Below, one piece after another: positions 1 through 6,253 of a stretch of 6,304 bases of DNA. This DNA comes from an uncultured Coriobacteriaceae bacterium. GTDB lineage: Bacteria > Actinomycetota > Coriobacteriia > Coriobacteriales > Atopobiaceae. The translations under genes and the position numbers were made by a program. Within the stretch, counting starts at the first letter, position 1. The number at the start of each line of letters is the position of its first letter. Under the pieces are notes generated by a model. It saw only the letters and a list, made by a program, of their open reading frames with translations. It had not been told where the DNA came from and ran no database searches. Where the stretch lies: positions 1-6,304 of the forward strand of contig CACXFF010000016.1 of NCBI GenBank assembly GCA_902766805.1, in the 5' to 3' direction.

Positions 1-1491
1 CACAACTCCACCGGCTCCAGCCTCACCTGGATGTCCCGCGCCTGGGACAAGGCCGACGAGCTGGGCATGAACACGCTTTTCGTGGCGGTGACCTGGGAGC
101 TCGTCGAGCCGCAGGAGGGCGTCTTTGACTTCTCGGGCGTGGACGCGCTCATCGAGCAGGCGCGTTGGCGCGGCGGCCACCTCGCGCTGCTGTGGTTCGG
201 CGCCTGGAAGAACGGCCAATGCATGTACGCGCCCGAGTGGGTGCGCTCCGACCCCGAGCGCTTCTGGCGCGCCGAGCCCGTCAAGGGCGCGCGCAAGATG
301 GCGCTGACCAACTTCTACAACCTGCCCTACACCACGCTGTCGGCCTTCTGCCCTGCCACGCGCGCCGCCGACGCCCGCGCCTTTGGCGCGCTGATGGCGC
401 ACCTGCGCGAATACGACGAGTACGACGGGACCGTGGTCATGGTGCAGGTGGAGAACGAGGTCGGCATGATGGGCGCGGCGCGCGACCACGTGGACGCGGC
501 CGACGCGGCTTACGCCGAGGAGGTGCCGGCGGGCCTCGTCGCCTACATGCGCGAGCACGCCGACGGCTTGGCCCCGGACGTTGCGGCGGCGCTGGCCGCT
601 GGCGCGGGGCAGGGCAGTTGGGAGCAGGTCTTTGGGCAAGTAGCAGAGGAGCTCTTCCAGACCTACCACACGGCAGCCTACGTGGAGGCCGTCGCCGCGG
701 CGGGCAAGGCCGCGTACCCGCTGCCCCTGGTCGCCAACTGCTGGCTGGACAAGGGCCACGAGCCCGGGCGCTTCCCCACGGGCGGGCCGAACGCGCGCGT
801 GCTGGAGATCTGGAAGTGGGCGGCGCCGTCGCTGGACGCCTGCGGTCCCGACATCTACGTGCGCACCTTCTGCGACGACTGCGACAACTACCGCAAGCTG
901 GACAACCCGCTCTTCATCCCCGAGACGGCCACGCACGCCTACGCCGCGCCGCGCGCGATCTGGACGGTGGGGCACCACCACGCGCTCACCTTCTCGCCCT
1001 TTGGCTTCGAGGAGATGGGCGAGCCGTTCGATGACGGCGTGGGCATCCTCTTTGGCATGGACACCTCCGACCCGGCGCTGCGCACGCCTCAGGATCCTGC
1101 GCAGTATCGCGCGGCAATGGAGGGGCTGGCGGAACTGTTCGCGTATGCGGGCGGCTACGGCGCCATGGACGCGGTGATCAGCGAGCGCGGCAAGAAGCAG
1201 ACGCTCGAGCTTGGCGATTGGGCGCTGGACGTGAGCTTTGGCGACATGCCTGGCGCGGTGCTCGCGCTGCCGGTGTCGGCCAACGAAGCCTATGTGCTGG
1301 GCGTGAACGCGAGCTTCTTCTGGCACTCGGTGGCCGAGGGCAAGCCGCACTGCGACCTGCTCGCTTGCGAGGAGGGCTGCTTCGAGGAACGCGCCTGGGT
1401 GCGTGACCGGCGCCTGAACGGCGACGAGACCACCATGCCTTCCTTTGGCGCGCCCACGCTGCTGCGCCTCAAGACCTTCTGCTACGCGTAA
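1..1491 (+). CDS. GH35-like glycoside hydrolase with DUF5597 C-terminal domain (beta-galactosidase-like), 5' partial
   Basis: The frame is open from base 1 and 496 residues are visible before the TAA. The first residues, HNSTGSSLTW, match the HNSS-type motif that follows the short N-terminus of this family, so the ATG at 31 is internal; roughly 20-50 residues are probably missing (estimate). The N-terminal part is a clan GH-A TIM barrel: NTLFVAVTWELVEPQEG at window residues 24-40, then LLWFGAWKNG. VQVENEVG carries the expected acid/base Glu (codon 457-459), and FIPETATH carries the expected nucleophile Glu (codon 922-924). The segment SWEQVFG..AEELF..YH..AYVE is typical of GH35/DUF5597 proteins. 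The C-terminus, with its WVRDRRLNGDE motif, fits DUF5597. Members of this group are annotated as beta-galactosidase-like exo-hydrolases; the exact linkage cannot be read from sequence. The missing N-terminus means secretion cannot be judged. It lies 101 bp upstream of the GH3 gene, separated from it by a hairpin. Confidence 0.88.
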   Translation, partial: HNSTGSSLTWMSRAWDKADELGMNTLFVAVTWELVEPQEGVFDFSGVDALIEQARWRGGHLALLWFGAWKNGQCMYAPEWVRSDPERFWRAEPVKGARKMALTNFYNLPYTTLSAFCPATRAADARAFGALMAHLREYDEYDGTVVMVQVENEVGMMGAARDHVDAADAAYAEEVPAGLVAYMREHADGLAPDVAAALAAGAGQGSWEQVFGQVAEELFQTYHTAAYVEAVAAAGKAAYPLPLVANCWLDKGHEPGRFPTGGPNARVLEIWKWAAPSLDACGPDIYVRTFCDDCDNYRKLDNPLFIPETATHAYAAPRAIWTVGHHHALTFSPFGFEEMGEPFDDGVGILFGMDTSDPALRTPQDPAQYRAAMEGLAELFAYAGGYGAMDAVISERGKKQTLELGDWALDVSFGDMPGAVLALPVSANEAYVLGVNASFFWHSVAEGKPHCDLLACEEGCFEERAWVRDRRLNGDETTMPSFGAPTLLRLKTFCYA

Positions 1492-1498
1492 GTGATGT

Positions 1499-1542
1499 GG
1501 AGCCGCGTGCCGGGGACGGCGTGCGGCTCCGCTTGTATTTGT
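1499..1542 (+). terminator. Strong hairpin after the GH35-like gene, probable intrinsic terminator or attenuator
   Basis: The left arm 1499-1512 pairs with 1517-1530 over 14 consecutive positions, with twelve Watson-Crick and two adjacent G-U pairs. The loop is GGGA, which fits the GNRA tetraloop pattern. The stem starts 7 nt after the stop codon of the upstream gene. It is followed by CTTGTATTTGT (1532-1542), which is T-rich but not a clean U-tract. This fits a factor-independent terminator that may be leaky. If the three genes are co-transcribed, it would instead lower GH3 expression or stabilise the upstream 3' end. Confidence 0.6.
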
Positions 1543-1578
1543 GGCTGTGCGGCGGCGGCCCGTCGGCCACGCAACGAG

Positions 1579-1586
1579 AGAAAGGA
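1579..1586 (+). promoter_or_regulatory. Ribosome binding site that sets the GH3 start
   Basis: AGAAAGGA is an eight-base match to the anti-Shine-Dalgarno complement, 6 nt before the ATG at 1593. It decides against the in-frame GTG at 1497, which would add 32 residues translated from the terminator hairpin. Confidence 0.85.
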
Positions 1587-1592
1587 CCTGCC

Positions 1593-3818
1593 ATGACTTC
1601 AGACGAGCTGCGCGCTCTCATGTCCCAGATGACCCTCGAGGAAAAGGTCGGCCAGCTGGTGCAGCTGGACGGCGGCTGCTTTGGCGGCGGCGACCTCGCG
1701 ACCGGCCCCGCGGCCAAGATTGGCGTGACCCAAGACGACATCGACCGCGCCGGCTCGGTGCTCAACGTGCTCGGCGCCGACCAAGTGCGCGAGATGCAGG
1801 ACCGCTACCTCTCGCGCAGCCGCCTGCGCGTGCCCCTGCTCTTCATGGCCGATGTCATCTACGGCTACCAGACCTGCTATCCTTCGCCCATTGGTATCGG
1901 CTGCACCTGGGACCCGGACGCGATTCGTGCCGGCTATACGCTCGTGGCCGAGGAGGCCGCGGCTGACGGTTGCATGGTGACCTTCTCGCCGGCGGTGGAT
2001 CTGGTGCGCGACGCGCGTTGGGGCCGCGTGGTGGAGATGCCTGGCGGCGAGGACCCGTACTTGGGCGCGCGCTTCGCCGCGGCGATGGTCGAGGGCTTCC
2101 AGGACGGTTTGGGCGAAGGCCGCGGCGTCGCGAGCTGCGTGAAGCATTTCGCGGGCTACGGCGCCGTGGAAGGCGGCCGCGAGTACAACACGGTCGACAT
2201 GAGCGAGCGGCGCTTCCGCCAGGACTATCTGCCGCCCTACAAGGCGGCCGTGGACGCCGGCGCGCGCATGGTCATGACGAGCTTCAATACCGTGGACGAG
2301 GTGCCCGCCACGGCCAACAAATGGCTGATGGACGACGTGTTGCGCGGCGAGTGGGGCTTCGAGGGCAGCATCATCACCGACTACGCCGCGATCCTCGAGC
2401 TCATCAACCACGGCGTGGCGGCCGACGAACGTCAGGCGGCCAAGCTCGCCATCGACGCCACGGTGGACATCGACATGAAGACCAACTGCTACGCGGCCAA
2501 CCTCGCCGACCTCGTGCGTGCGGGCGAGGTGAGCGAGGCCGCTGTCGACGCCGCCTGCTGGCGCGTGCTCACGCTGAAGAACGAGTTGGGCCTCTTCGAG
2601 AACCCGTACTACCAGGCCGATGCCCTGCGTGCGGCCGAGATCACCTGCAACGAGGAGCGCCTGGCCAGCGTGCGTGCCGTGGCCGACAACGCGCTCGTGC
2701 TGCTCAAGAACGACGGTGTGCTGCCGCTGGACAGCGGTGAGGACGCGCCGCGCATCGCGCTGATTGGCCCCTACGCCGACAGCAAGGACATCGTGGGCAT
2801 GTGGGCCATCCACGCCAACCGCGCCTATTCCCACACCGTGCGCGAGGCGTTCTCCGAGGAGCTGGGCGAGGACGGCTTTGGCTGTGCCAAGGGTTGCCCG
2901 GTGCTCGATGAGGCGGGCATGGCGACGTTGGGAGAGTTCGCGGCATACCTGGCCAAGGGCGCGCCGGTCGACCCGCGCACGCCCGAGGAGCTTGAGGCCG
3001 AGGCGCTCGCGATGGCGGCTGAGGCCGACGTGGTCGTGCTGTGCTTGGGCGAGCACCAGCTGCAGAGCGGCGAGGCGGGCGCCCGTACCGACCTCACCCT
3101 GCCGCACCAGCAGGTCGAGCTGCTGCGCCGCGTCCACGAGCTGGGCAAACGCACCGTGGTGGTGCTCTTCAACGGCCGTCCGCTCGTGCTCGAGGACGTG
3201 CTGCCCTTGGCCGACGCCGTGGTGGAGGCCTGGTGGCCCGGCACTGCGGGCGGCAACGCCATCGCCGACGTGCTCTTTGGCCGCGTGAATCCCAGCGGCC
3301 GTCTGACCATGACCTTCCCCGTGAGCAGCGCGCAGGCGCCGCTGTACTACGGGCAGTTCGCGACCGGACGTCTCGCTGGCAAGAACCACACCGGCCGCTT
3401 CGTGACCGGCTACCTGGACGCGCCGATCGACGGGCGTTTCCCGTTCGGCTACGGGCTGAGCTACCACACGGCCGAGCTGACGGATTTCGCGCTGTCGGGT
3501 GACGTGGTGACGGCCGACGCGCCCATCGAGGCGAGCGTGACGCTGACCAACACCGGCGACGTGGCTGGTAGCGAGGTCGTGCAGCTGTACCTGCGCGACT
3601 TGGTCGGTTCGGTCGTGCGCCCGGTGAAGGAGCTCAAGGGCTTCTGCAAGGTTGCGCTCGAAGCGGGGGAGAGCCGGCGCGTGAGCTTCACGATCGACGA
3701 GGAGCTGCTGCGCTTCTGGCGGCGCGACATGACGTTTGGCTCCGAGCCGGGCGACTTCGTGGCGATGGTCGGCCTCAACAGCCGCGACGTGCTCGAGCTG
3801 CCGTTCTCGCTGCGGTAA
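1593..3818 (+). CDS. Glycoside hydrolase family 3 beta-glycosidase (BglX-like, beta-glucosidase/beta-xylosidase type)
   Basis: The 741-residue protein has the usual three-domain GH3 layout. Residues about 10-335 form the TIM barrel, with MTLEEKVGQL near the start, a substrate-binding Asp in MADVIYG (D87), ARWGR, the KHFAGYG motif (184-190) and the nucleophile D263 in SIITDYAAI. Residues about 360-575 form the alpha/beta sandwich, with NALVLLKNDGVLPL, IALIGPYAD and the predicted acid/base E494 in SGEAGARTDLTLP. Residues about 620-741 form the fibronectin III-like domain (FPFGYGLSY, then VKELKGF.KV.LEAGE). GH3 enzymes release non-reducing-end beta-glucose or beta-xylose with retention; the preferred sugar cannot be read here. 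There is no signal peptide, unlike periplasmic E. coli BglX, so the enzyme is probably cytoplasmic and acts on imported oligosaccharides. All key residues are present. It lies 101 bp after the GH35-like gene and 550 bp before the GH43 gene. Confidence 0.93.
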   Translation: MTSDELRALMSQMTLEEKVGQLVQLDGGCFGGGDLATGPAAKIGVTQDDIDRAGSVLNVLGADQVREMQDRYLSRSRLRVPLLFMADVIYGYQTCYPSPIGIGCTWDPDAIRAGYTLVAEEAAADGCMVTFSPAVDLVRDARWGRVVEMPGGEDPYLGARFAAAMVEGFQDGLGEGRGVASCVKHFAGYGAVEGGREYNTVDMSERRFRQDYLPPYKAAVDAGARMVMTSFNTVDEVPATANKWLMDDVLRGEWGFEGSIITDYAAILELINHGVAADERQAAKLAIDATVDIDMKTNCYAANLADLVRAGEVSEAAVDAACWRVLTLKNELGLFENPYYQADALRAAEITCNEERLASVRAVADNALVLLKNDGVLPLDSGEDAPRIALIGPYADSKDIVGMWAIHANRAYSHTVREAFSEELGEDGFGCAKGCPVLDEAGMATLGEFAAYLAKGAPVDPRTPEELEAEALAMAAEADVVVLCLGEHQLQSGEAGARTDLTLPHQQVELLRRVHELGKRTVVVLFNGRPLVLEDVLPLADAVVEAWWPGTAGGNAIADVLFGRVNPSGRLTMTFPVSSAQAPLYYGQFATGRLAGKNHTGRFVTGYLDAPIDGRFPFGYGLSYHTAELTDFALSGDVVTADAPIEASVTLTNTGDVAGSEVVQLYLRDLVGSVVRPVKELKGFCKVALEAGESRRVSFTIDEELLRFWRRDMTFGSEPGDFVAMVGLNSRDVLELPFSLR

Positions 3819-3883
3819 CGGGCTGCGCGCGGCTGGCGCTGCGGCTGCCGTCGGGAACGACCCATCGGTACCACGTTCGGGAG

Positions 3884-4097
3884 AGTTGGGGACACTCCAG
3901 TGACCCCAACTGGCGGAAGCCCGCGGGGACCGGGTCCTTCGGGAGAGTTGAGGACACTCTGGTGACCCCAACTGGCGGAAACCCGCGGGGATCGGGCCCT
4001 TCGGGAGACTTGGGGCCACTCCAGTGACCCCAACTGTTCCCAACGGGTCCTTTCCCGCCGCTTTCGGAGAGTTGAGGACACCACAGTGACCCCAACT
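3884..4097. repeat. Four palindromic units on an exact 62-bp period
   Basis: Four 28-bp imperfect palindromes lie at 3884-3911, 3946-3973, 4008-4035 and 4070-4097, each starting exactly 62 bp after the last. In the first copy AGTTGGGG pairs with CCCCAACT and an inner CACT pairs with AGTG. The 34-bp linkers between copies 1-2 and 2-3 are nearly identical (3 differences). The linker between 3-4 has diverged in sequence but kept its length. The first two full 62-bp units differ at only 6 positions, all transitions. The 34 bp before copy 1 also resemble linkers of this family. The array starts 65 bp after the GH3 stop codon. I see no U-tract after any palindrome, so simple intrinsic termination is not obvious. 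I do not recognise the family. Confidence 0.85.
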
Positions 4098-4130
4098 GTG
4101 TCGACGGGGCTTCGGCGGAAGCGGTCGCTG

Positions 4131-4155
4131 GGTTGGCCGCTTCTGGTCCCCAACG
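4131..4155. repeat. Possible decayed fifth palindromic unit
   Basis: GGTTGGCC, a middle part with CTTCTGGT, then CCCCAACG resembles the second palindrome with a 3-nt deletion. It starts 61 bp after copy 4, close to the 62-bp register. The match is weak and could be chance in a GTTGG-rich tract. Confidence 0.35.
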
Positions 4156-4228
4156 GGGCGCGTCGGCCCTCCGCCTGGCCGCTGGCCCAGAGTTGGTCTG
4201 TTGGGCGGACTCGTTGGCGGGGCCCTGC

Positions 4229-4264
4229 TGGTACGGAAAGCGCGATTTGGGGTCCTCCGTACCA
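4229..4264. repeat. 9-bp inverted repeat upstream of the GH43 gene
   Basis: TGGTACGGA (4229-4237) and TCCGTACCA (4256-4264) are perfect reverse complements separated by 18 nt. The pair ends 104 bp before the GH43 start. It could fold as an RNA hairpin or be a split protein-binding site; nothing in the sequence chooses between these. It lies in the G/T-rich tract 4098-4368, where I find no coding region. Confidence 0.4.
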
Positions 4265-4274
4265 TGGCGCCGGT

Positions 4275-4348
4275 CGGTCGGCGGACCCTTGGGTTGGGAT
4301 GCTGGACGGGCCGGTTGGCGGACCCTTGGCTTGGTATGTTGGATGGAA
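4275..4348 (+). repeat. 37-bp direct tandem duplication
   Basis: 4275-4311 and 4312-4348 match at 30 of 37 positions, with the shared core TTGGCGGACCCTTGG or a one-base variant of it. The second copy runs to 10 bp before the GH43 ribosome binding site and contains the only plausible -10 element. Confidence 0.7.
4332..4340 (+). promoter_or_regulatory. Weak candidate extended -10 promoter for the GH43 gene
   Basis: TGGTATGTT reads as TGn plus a -10-like TATGTT at 4335-4340, about 28 bp before the start codon. No convincing -35 box lies about 17 bp upstream. The 550-bp gap after the GH3 gene makes a separate promoter reasonable, but this assignment is tentative. Confidence 0.2.
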
Positions 4349-4357
4349 CAAGTGGAC

Positions 4358-4363
4358 GGAGGT
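4358..4363 (+). promoter_or_regulatory. Ribosome binding site that sets the GH43 start
   Basis: GGAGGT lies 5 nt before the ATG at 4369. The frame is open back to 4201, but the extra 56 codons are translated intergenic repeat sequence, and the protein from 4369 begins with the family-typical N-terminus YNPYLPSWEYVPDGEPH. Confidence 0.85.
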
Positions 4364-4368
4364 CCTCT

Positions 4369-6000
4369 ATGTCTCGTGTGGTGTACAACCCCTATCTTCC
4401 CAGTTGGGAATACGTGCCCGATGGCGAGCCGCATCTCTTTGGCGGGCGCGTGTACGTGTATGGCAGTCACGACGTGGCCGATGGCGCGAGCTATTGCCCA
4501 GGCGACTACGTGTGTTGGTCGGCGCCGGAAGACGACCTCGCCGACTGGCGCTACGAAGGCGTGATCTTCCGCAAGACCGACGACCCGTCCAACGTGGACG
4601 GCTCCGCGCCGCTCTTCGCGCCAGACGTCGCGCAGGGTCCGGACGGCCGCTACTACCTGTACTACGCGTTGGCCAGCATGCTGCAGGGTAAGCCGAGCCA
4701 CATCGGCGTGGCCGTGTGCGACGAGCCTGCCGGCCGCTACCGTTTCCTGGGCAACGTGGCGCTGTCCTCTGGTGTCGAGCTGGACAGCGACGCGGGCTAC
4801 GGCATGGTGTTCGACCCGGCCTGCTACGTGGAGGATGGGCAGGCTTGGGTGTACTGGGGCTTCGGCATGCCCGTGGTGAATCCGCGCTTCGGGACGGCTG
4901 CGACCGAGGGTAGTTGGGTCGCGCGCCTGGAGCCGGACATGCTGACGATGGCCGAGGAGCCGCGCCGCCTGGCCCCTGCCAAGCTGCAGGCCGACGGCAC
5001 GGGCTTCGAGGGGCACCCGTTCTTCGAGGCGTCGAGCTTCCGTTGCATCCGCGGACGCTACTACTTCGTGTATTCCAGCCTGCAGGGACACGAGCTGTGT
5101 TGGGCGTGGGCGGAGAGCCCCGTGGGCCCGCTCACGTTTGGCGGCGTGCTTCACTCCAACGGGGACGTGGGGCTGCCAGGCGTGGAAACCGAGGAGCAGG
5201 CCACGTACTACCTGGGCAACAACCACGGTTCAATCATCGAGCTCGGCGGCCAAGTGTACGTGTTCGGGCACCGTCATACCCACGGCCACCAGAACTCGCG
5301 CCAAGGCGTGGCCGAGCCGCTGCGCGTGCGCGACGACGGTTTCATCGAGCAGGCCGAGATGACGAGTTGCGGCCTCAACGGTGGCCCGCTGCCTGCGCTG
5401 CGCGAGACGCCGGCCTACTGCTGCTGCCACCTGCGCAGCGCCGAGGGCATCTTGCACTACAGCAGCCACGTGACCTGGAACGACGCGCATCCGTACGTGG
5501 CGCAGGAGGCGGATGCCGGTGCCGCGACGTCGGCGTACGCGTACGTGTACAACCTGCGCGACGGTGCCGAGTTGGGCTACAAGTACCTGGGCTTTTGCGG
5601 GTCGGAGCGCAGCGTGGAGTTGGAAGTGCGTGGCACGCTGCAGGGCGAGGTCGTGCTGCACCTGGATGCGCCGAACGGTCCCGAACTCGCGCGCGTGCCC
5701 GTGAGCTGCGACGATACGTGGGCTTGGGTTGCGGCTCCGCTGGGTCGGCTTGTCGAGGCGGCACAGGACGGGGCTGCGGTGCCGTTGGCAGATTCCGTGA
5801 CTGGCGTGCGGGACGAGGCTGCGGTGTCGACAGCGGAGGGCGTGCGGGACGAGGCTGCGGTACCGACGGCAGGAAGCGAGGAAGACGCGCGGAGCGAGGC
5901 CGTGCCGTCGGCGGGTCCAGTCGAGGGCGTGCATGCCGTGTACCTCGTGCCACGCGGCGACGGCGCTCTGGACCTGCGCGCGTTCGTTTTCCGCGCGTAA
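4369..6000 (+). CDS. Glycoside hydrolase family 43 enzyme with CBM6-like C-terminal domain and a repetitive insertion
   Basis: This 543-residue protein has a five-bladed beta-propeller GH43 domain at about residues 5-340. The predicted catalytic triad is D18 (PDGEPH, general base), D86 (FAPDV, pKa-modulating Asp) and E220 (PFFEASSF, general acid). NNHGSIIE (284-291) and the HRHTHGH stretch (301-307) are typical propeller features. Residues about 385-543 look like a CBM6-type accessory domain (GYKYLGF, VELEVRGTLQGEV). GH43 enzymes invert alpha-L-arabinofuranosyl or beta-xylosyl linkages, so debranching or trimming of arabinoxylan- or arabinan-type oligosaccharides is likely; the subfamily is unknown to me. 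No signal peptide is visible, so it is probably cytoplasmic. Residues about 460-515 are an unusual Ala/Val/Glu-rich repeat inserted before the last strands (VHAVYLVPRG...AFVFRA). It has its own ribosome binding site and lies 550 bp after the GH3 gene. Confidence 0.92.
   Translation: MSRVVYNPYLPSWEYVPDGEPHLFGGRVYVYGSHDVADGASYCPGDYVCWSAPEDDLADWRYEGVIFRKTDDPSNVDGSAPLFAPDVAQGPDGRYYLYYALASMLQGKPSHIGVAVCDEPAGRYRFLGNVALSSGVELDSDAGYGMVFDPACYVEDGQAWVYWGFGMPVVNPRFGTAATEGSWVARLEPDMLTMAEEPRRLAPAKLQADGTGFEGHPFFEASSFRCIRGRYYFVYSSLQGHELCWAWAESPVGPLTFGGVLHSNGDVGLPGVETEEQATYYLGNNHGSIIELGGQVYVFGHRHTHGHQNSRQGVAEPLRVRDDGFIEQAEMTSCGLNGGPLPALRETPAYCCCHLRSAEGILHYSSHVTWNDAHPYVAQEADAGAATSAYAYVYNLRDGAELGYKYLGFCGSERSVELEVRGTLQGEVVLHLDAPNGPELARVPVSCDDTWAWVAAPLGRLVEAAQDGAAVPLADSVTGVRDEAAVSTAEGVRDEAAVPTAGSEEDARSEAVPSAGPVEGVHAVYLVPRGDGALDLRAFVFRA
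5803..5874 (+). repeat. 36-bp in-frame tandem repeat inside the GH43 gene
   Basis: 5803-5838 and 5839-5874 are two near-identical 36-bp units encoding GVRDEAAVSTAE and GVRDEAAVPTAG (residues 479-502). The flanks EAAQDGAAVPLADS and DARSEAVPSAGPVE look like older, decayed units. Because the unit is 36 bp, copy changes keep the frame. The segment sits between two strands of the accessory domain, probably as a surface loop. Confidence 0.8.
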
Positions 6001-6092
6001 GCTGGCCGTTGGCCCGCGCCCCGATGGTTGTTCGCGCCCGCGCTTGGTACCAAAGCCCGCCCTGTCGGATCCTCTCCTATCGTGGTCCCCAC

Positions 6093-6133
6093 ACGCCCCA
6101 CTGCGGCTCCCTTGGCGCCCAACAGTGGGGCGT
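6093..6133. repeat. 11-bp perfect inverted repeat downstream of the GH43 gene
   Basis: ACGCCCCACTG (6093-6103) pairs with CAGTGGGGCGT (6123-6133) across a 19-nt loop. It begins 93 bp after the stop codon. No T-run follows, so it is only a weak terminator candidate. The rest of 6001-6163 shows no gene; it holds a short palindrome, TTGGTACCAA, at 6044-6053. Confidence 0.5.
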
Positions 6134-6163
6134 CCGCATCTGCAACGGGGTCGACCGAAGGCG

Positions 6164-6253
6164 AAAAGTGGCCACTGGAGTGACCTCAACTGCTACCAAC
6201 GAATCCCATCCAACATCCTCCGAAGGCTTGGGGCCACCACAGTGACCTCAACT
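6164..6253. repeat. Two further palindromic units, again 62 bp apart
   Basis: Copies at 6164-6191 and 6226-6253 share the right half GTGACCTCAACTG with the upstream array (GTGACCCCAACTG there) and lie in the same orientation. Their starts are exactly 62 bp apart. Their left arms have decayed, most in the first copy. The 34-bp linker retains CCAACG, TCC and a CCGAAG end like the third upstream linker. The stretch from 6254 to the window edge shows no recognisable feature. Confidence 0.75.

Noticed and set aside
1497..1592. GTG start giving a 773-residue GH3 protein
   Set aside because: The added residues would be translated from the hairpin, and a strong RBS precedes the ATG at 1593, which begins a family-typical N-terminus.
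3884..4097. CRISPR-like geometry: 28-bp repeats with 34-bp spacers
   Set aside because: Two of the three spacers are nearly identical, the repeats diverge as much as the spacers, only four units exist, further copies are dispersed, and no cas gene is present. It is a 62-bp tandem repeat, not a CRISPR array.
4201..4368. Upstream in-frame ATG giving a 599-residue GH43 protein
   Set aside because: The extra 56 residues come from intergenic repeats and match no domain. GGAGGT sits correctly before the ATG at 4369.
1599..4388. Very long open frame (929 codons) on the minus strand
   Set aside because: It lies antisense to the complete GH3 gene and continues through the intergenic repeats. Its sequence is low-complexity Arg/Ala/His/Gly-rich with no recognisable domain, as expected when GC-rich codons leave the opposite strand free of stops.
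3775..5226. 483-codon open frame on the minus strand across the intergenic repeats and the GH43 gene
   Set aside because: It has no domain and no supporting start context, is antisense to clear coding sequence, and its repeats only mirror the 62-bp DNA units. Since 62 is not a multiple of 3, the translated repeats also shift frame from unit to unit, unlike a protein repeat.
4389..5999. Transfer or mobile-element origin of the locus
   Set aside because: No transposase, integrase, target-site duplication or terminal inverted repeats of insertion-sequence type are visible, and base composition is uniform across the three genes.
6044..6053. TTGGTACCAA palindrome as an operator
   Set aside because: A perfect 10-bp palindrome, but it lies downstream of the GH43 gene with no gene start nearby, and similar GGTACC words occur elsewhere in the window, including in coding sequence.
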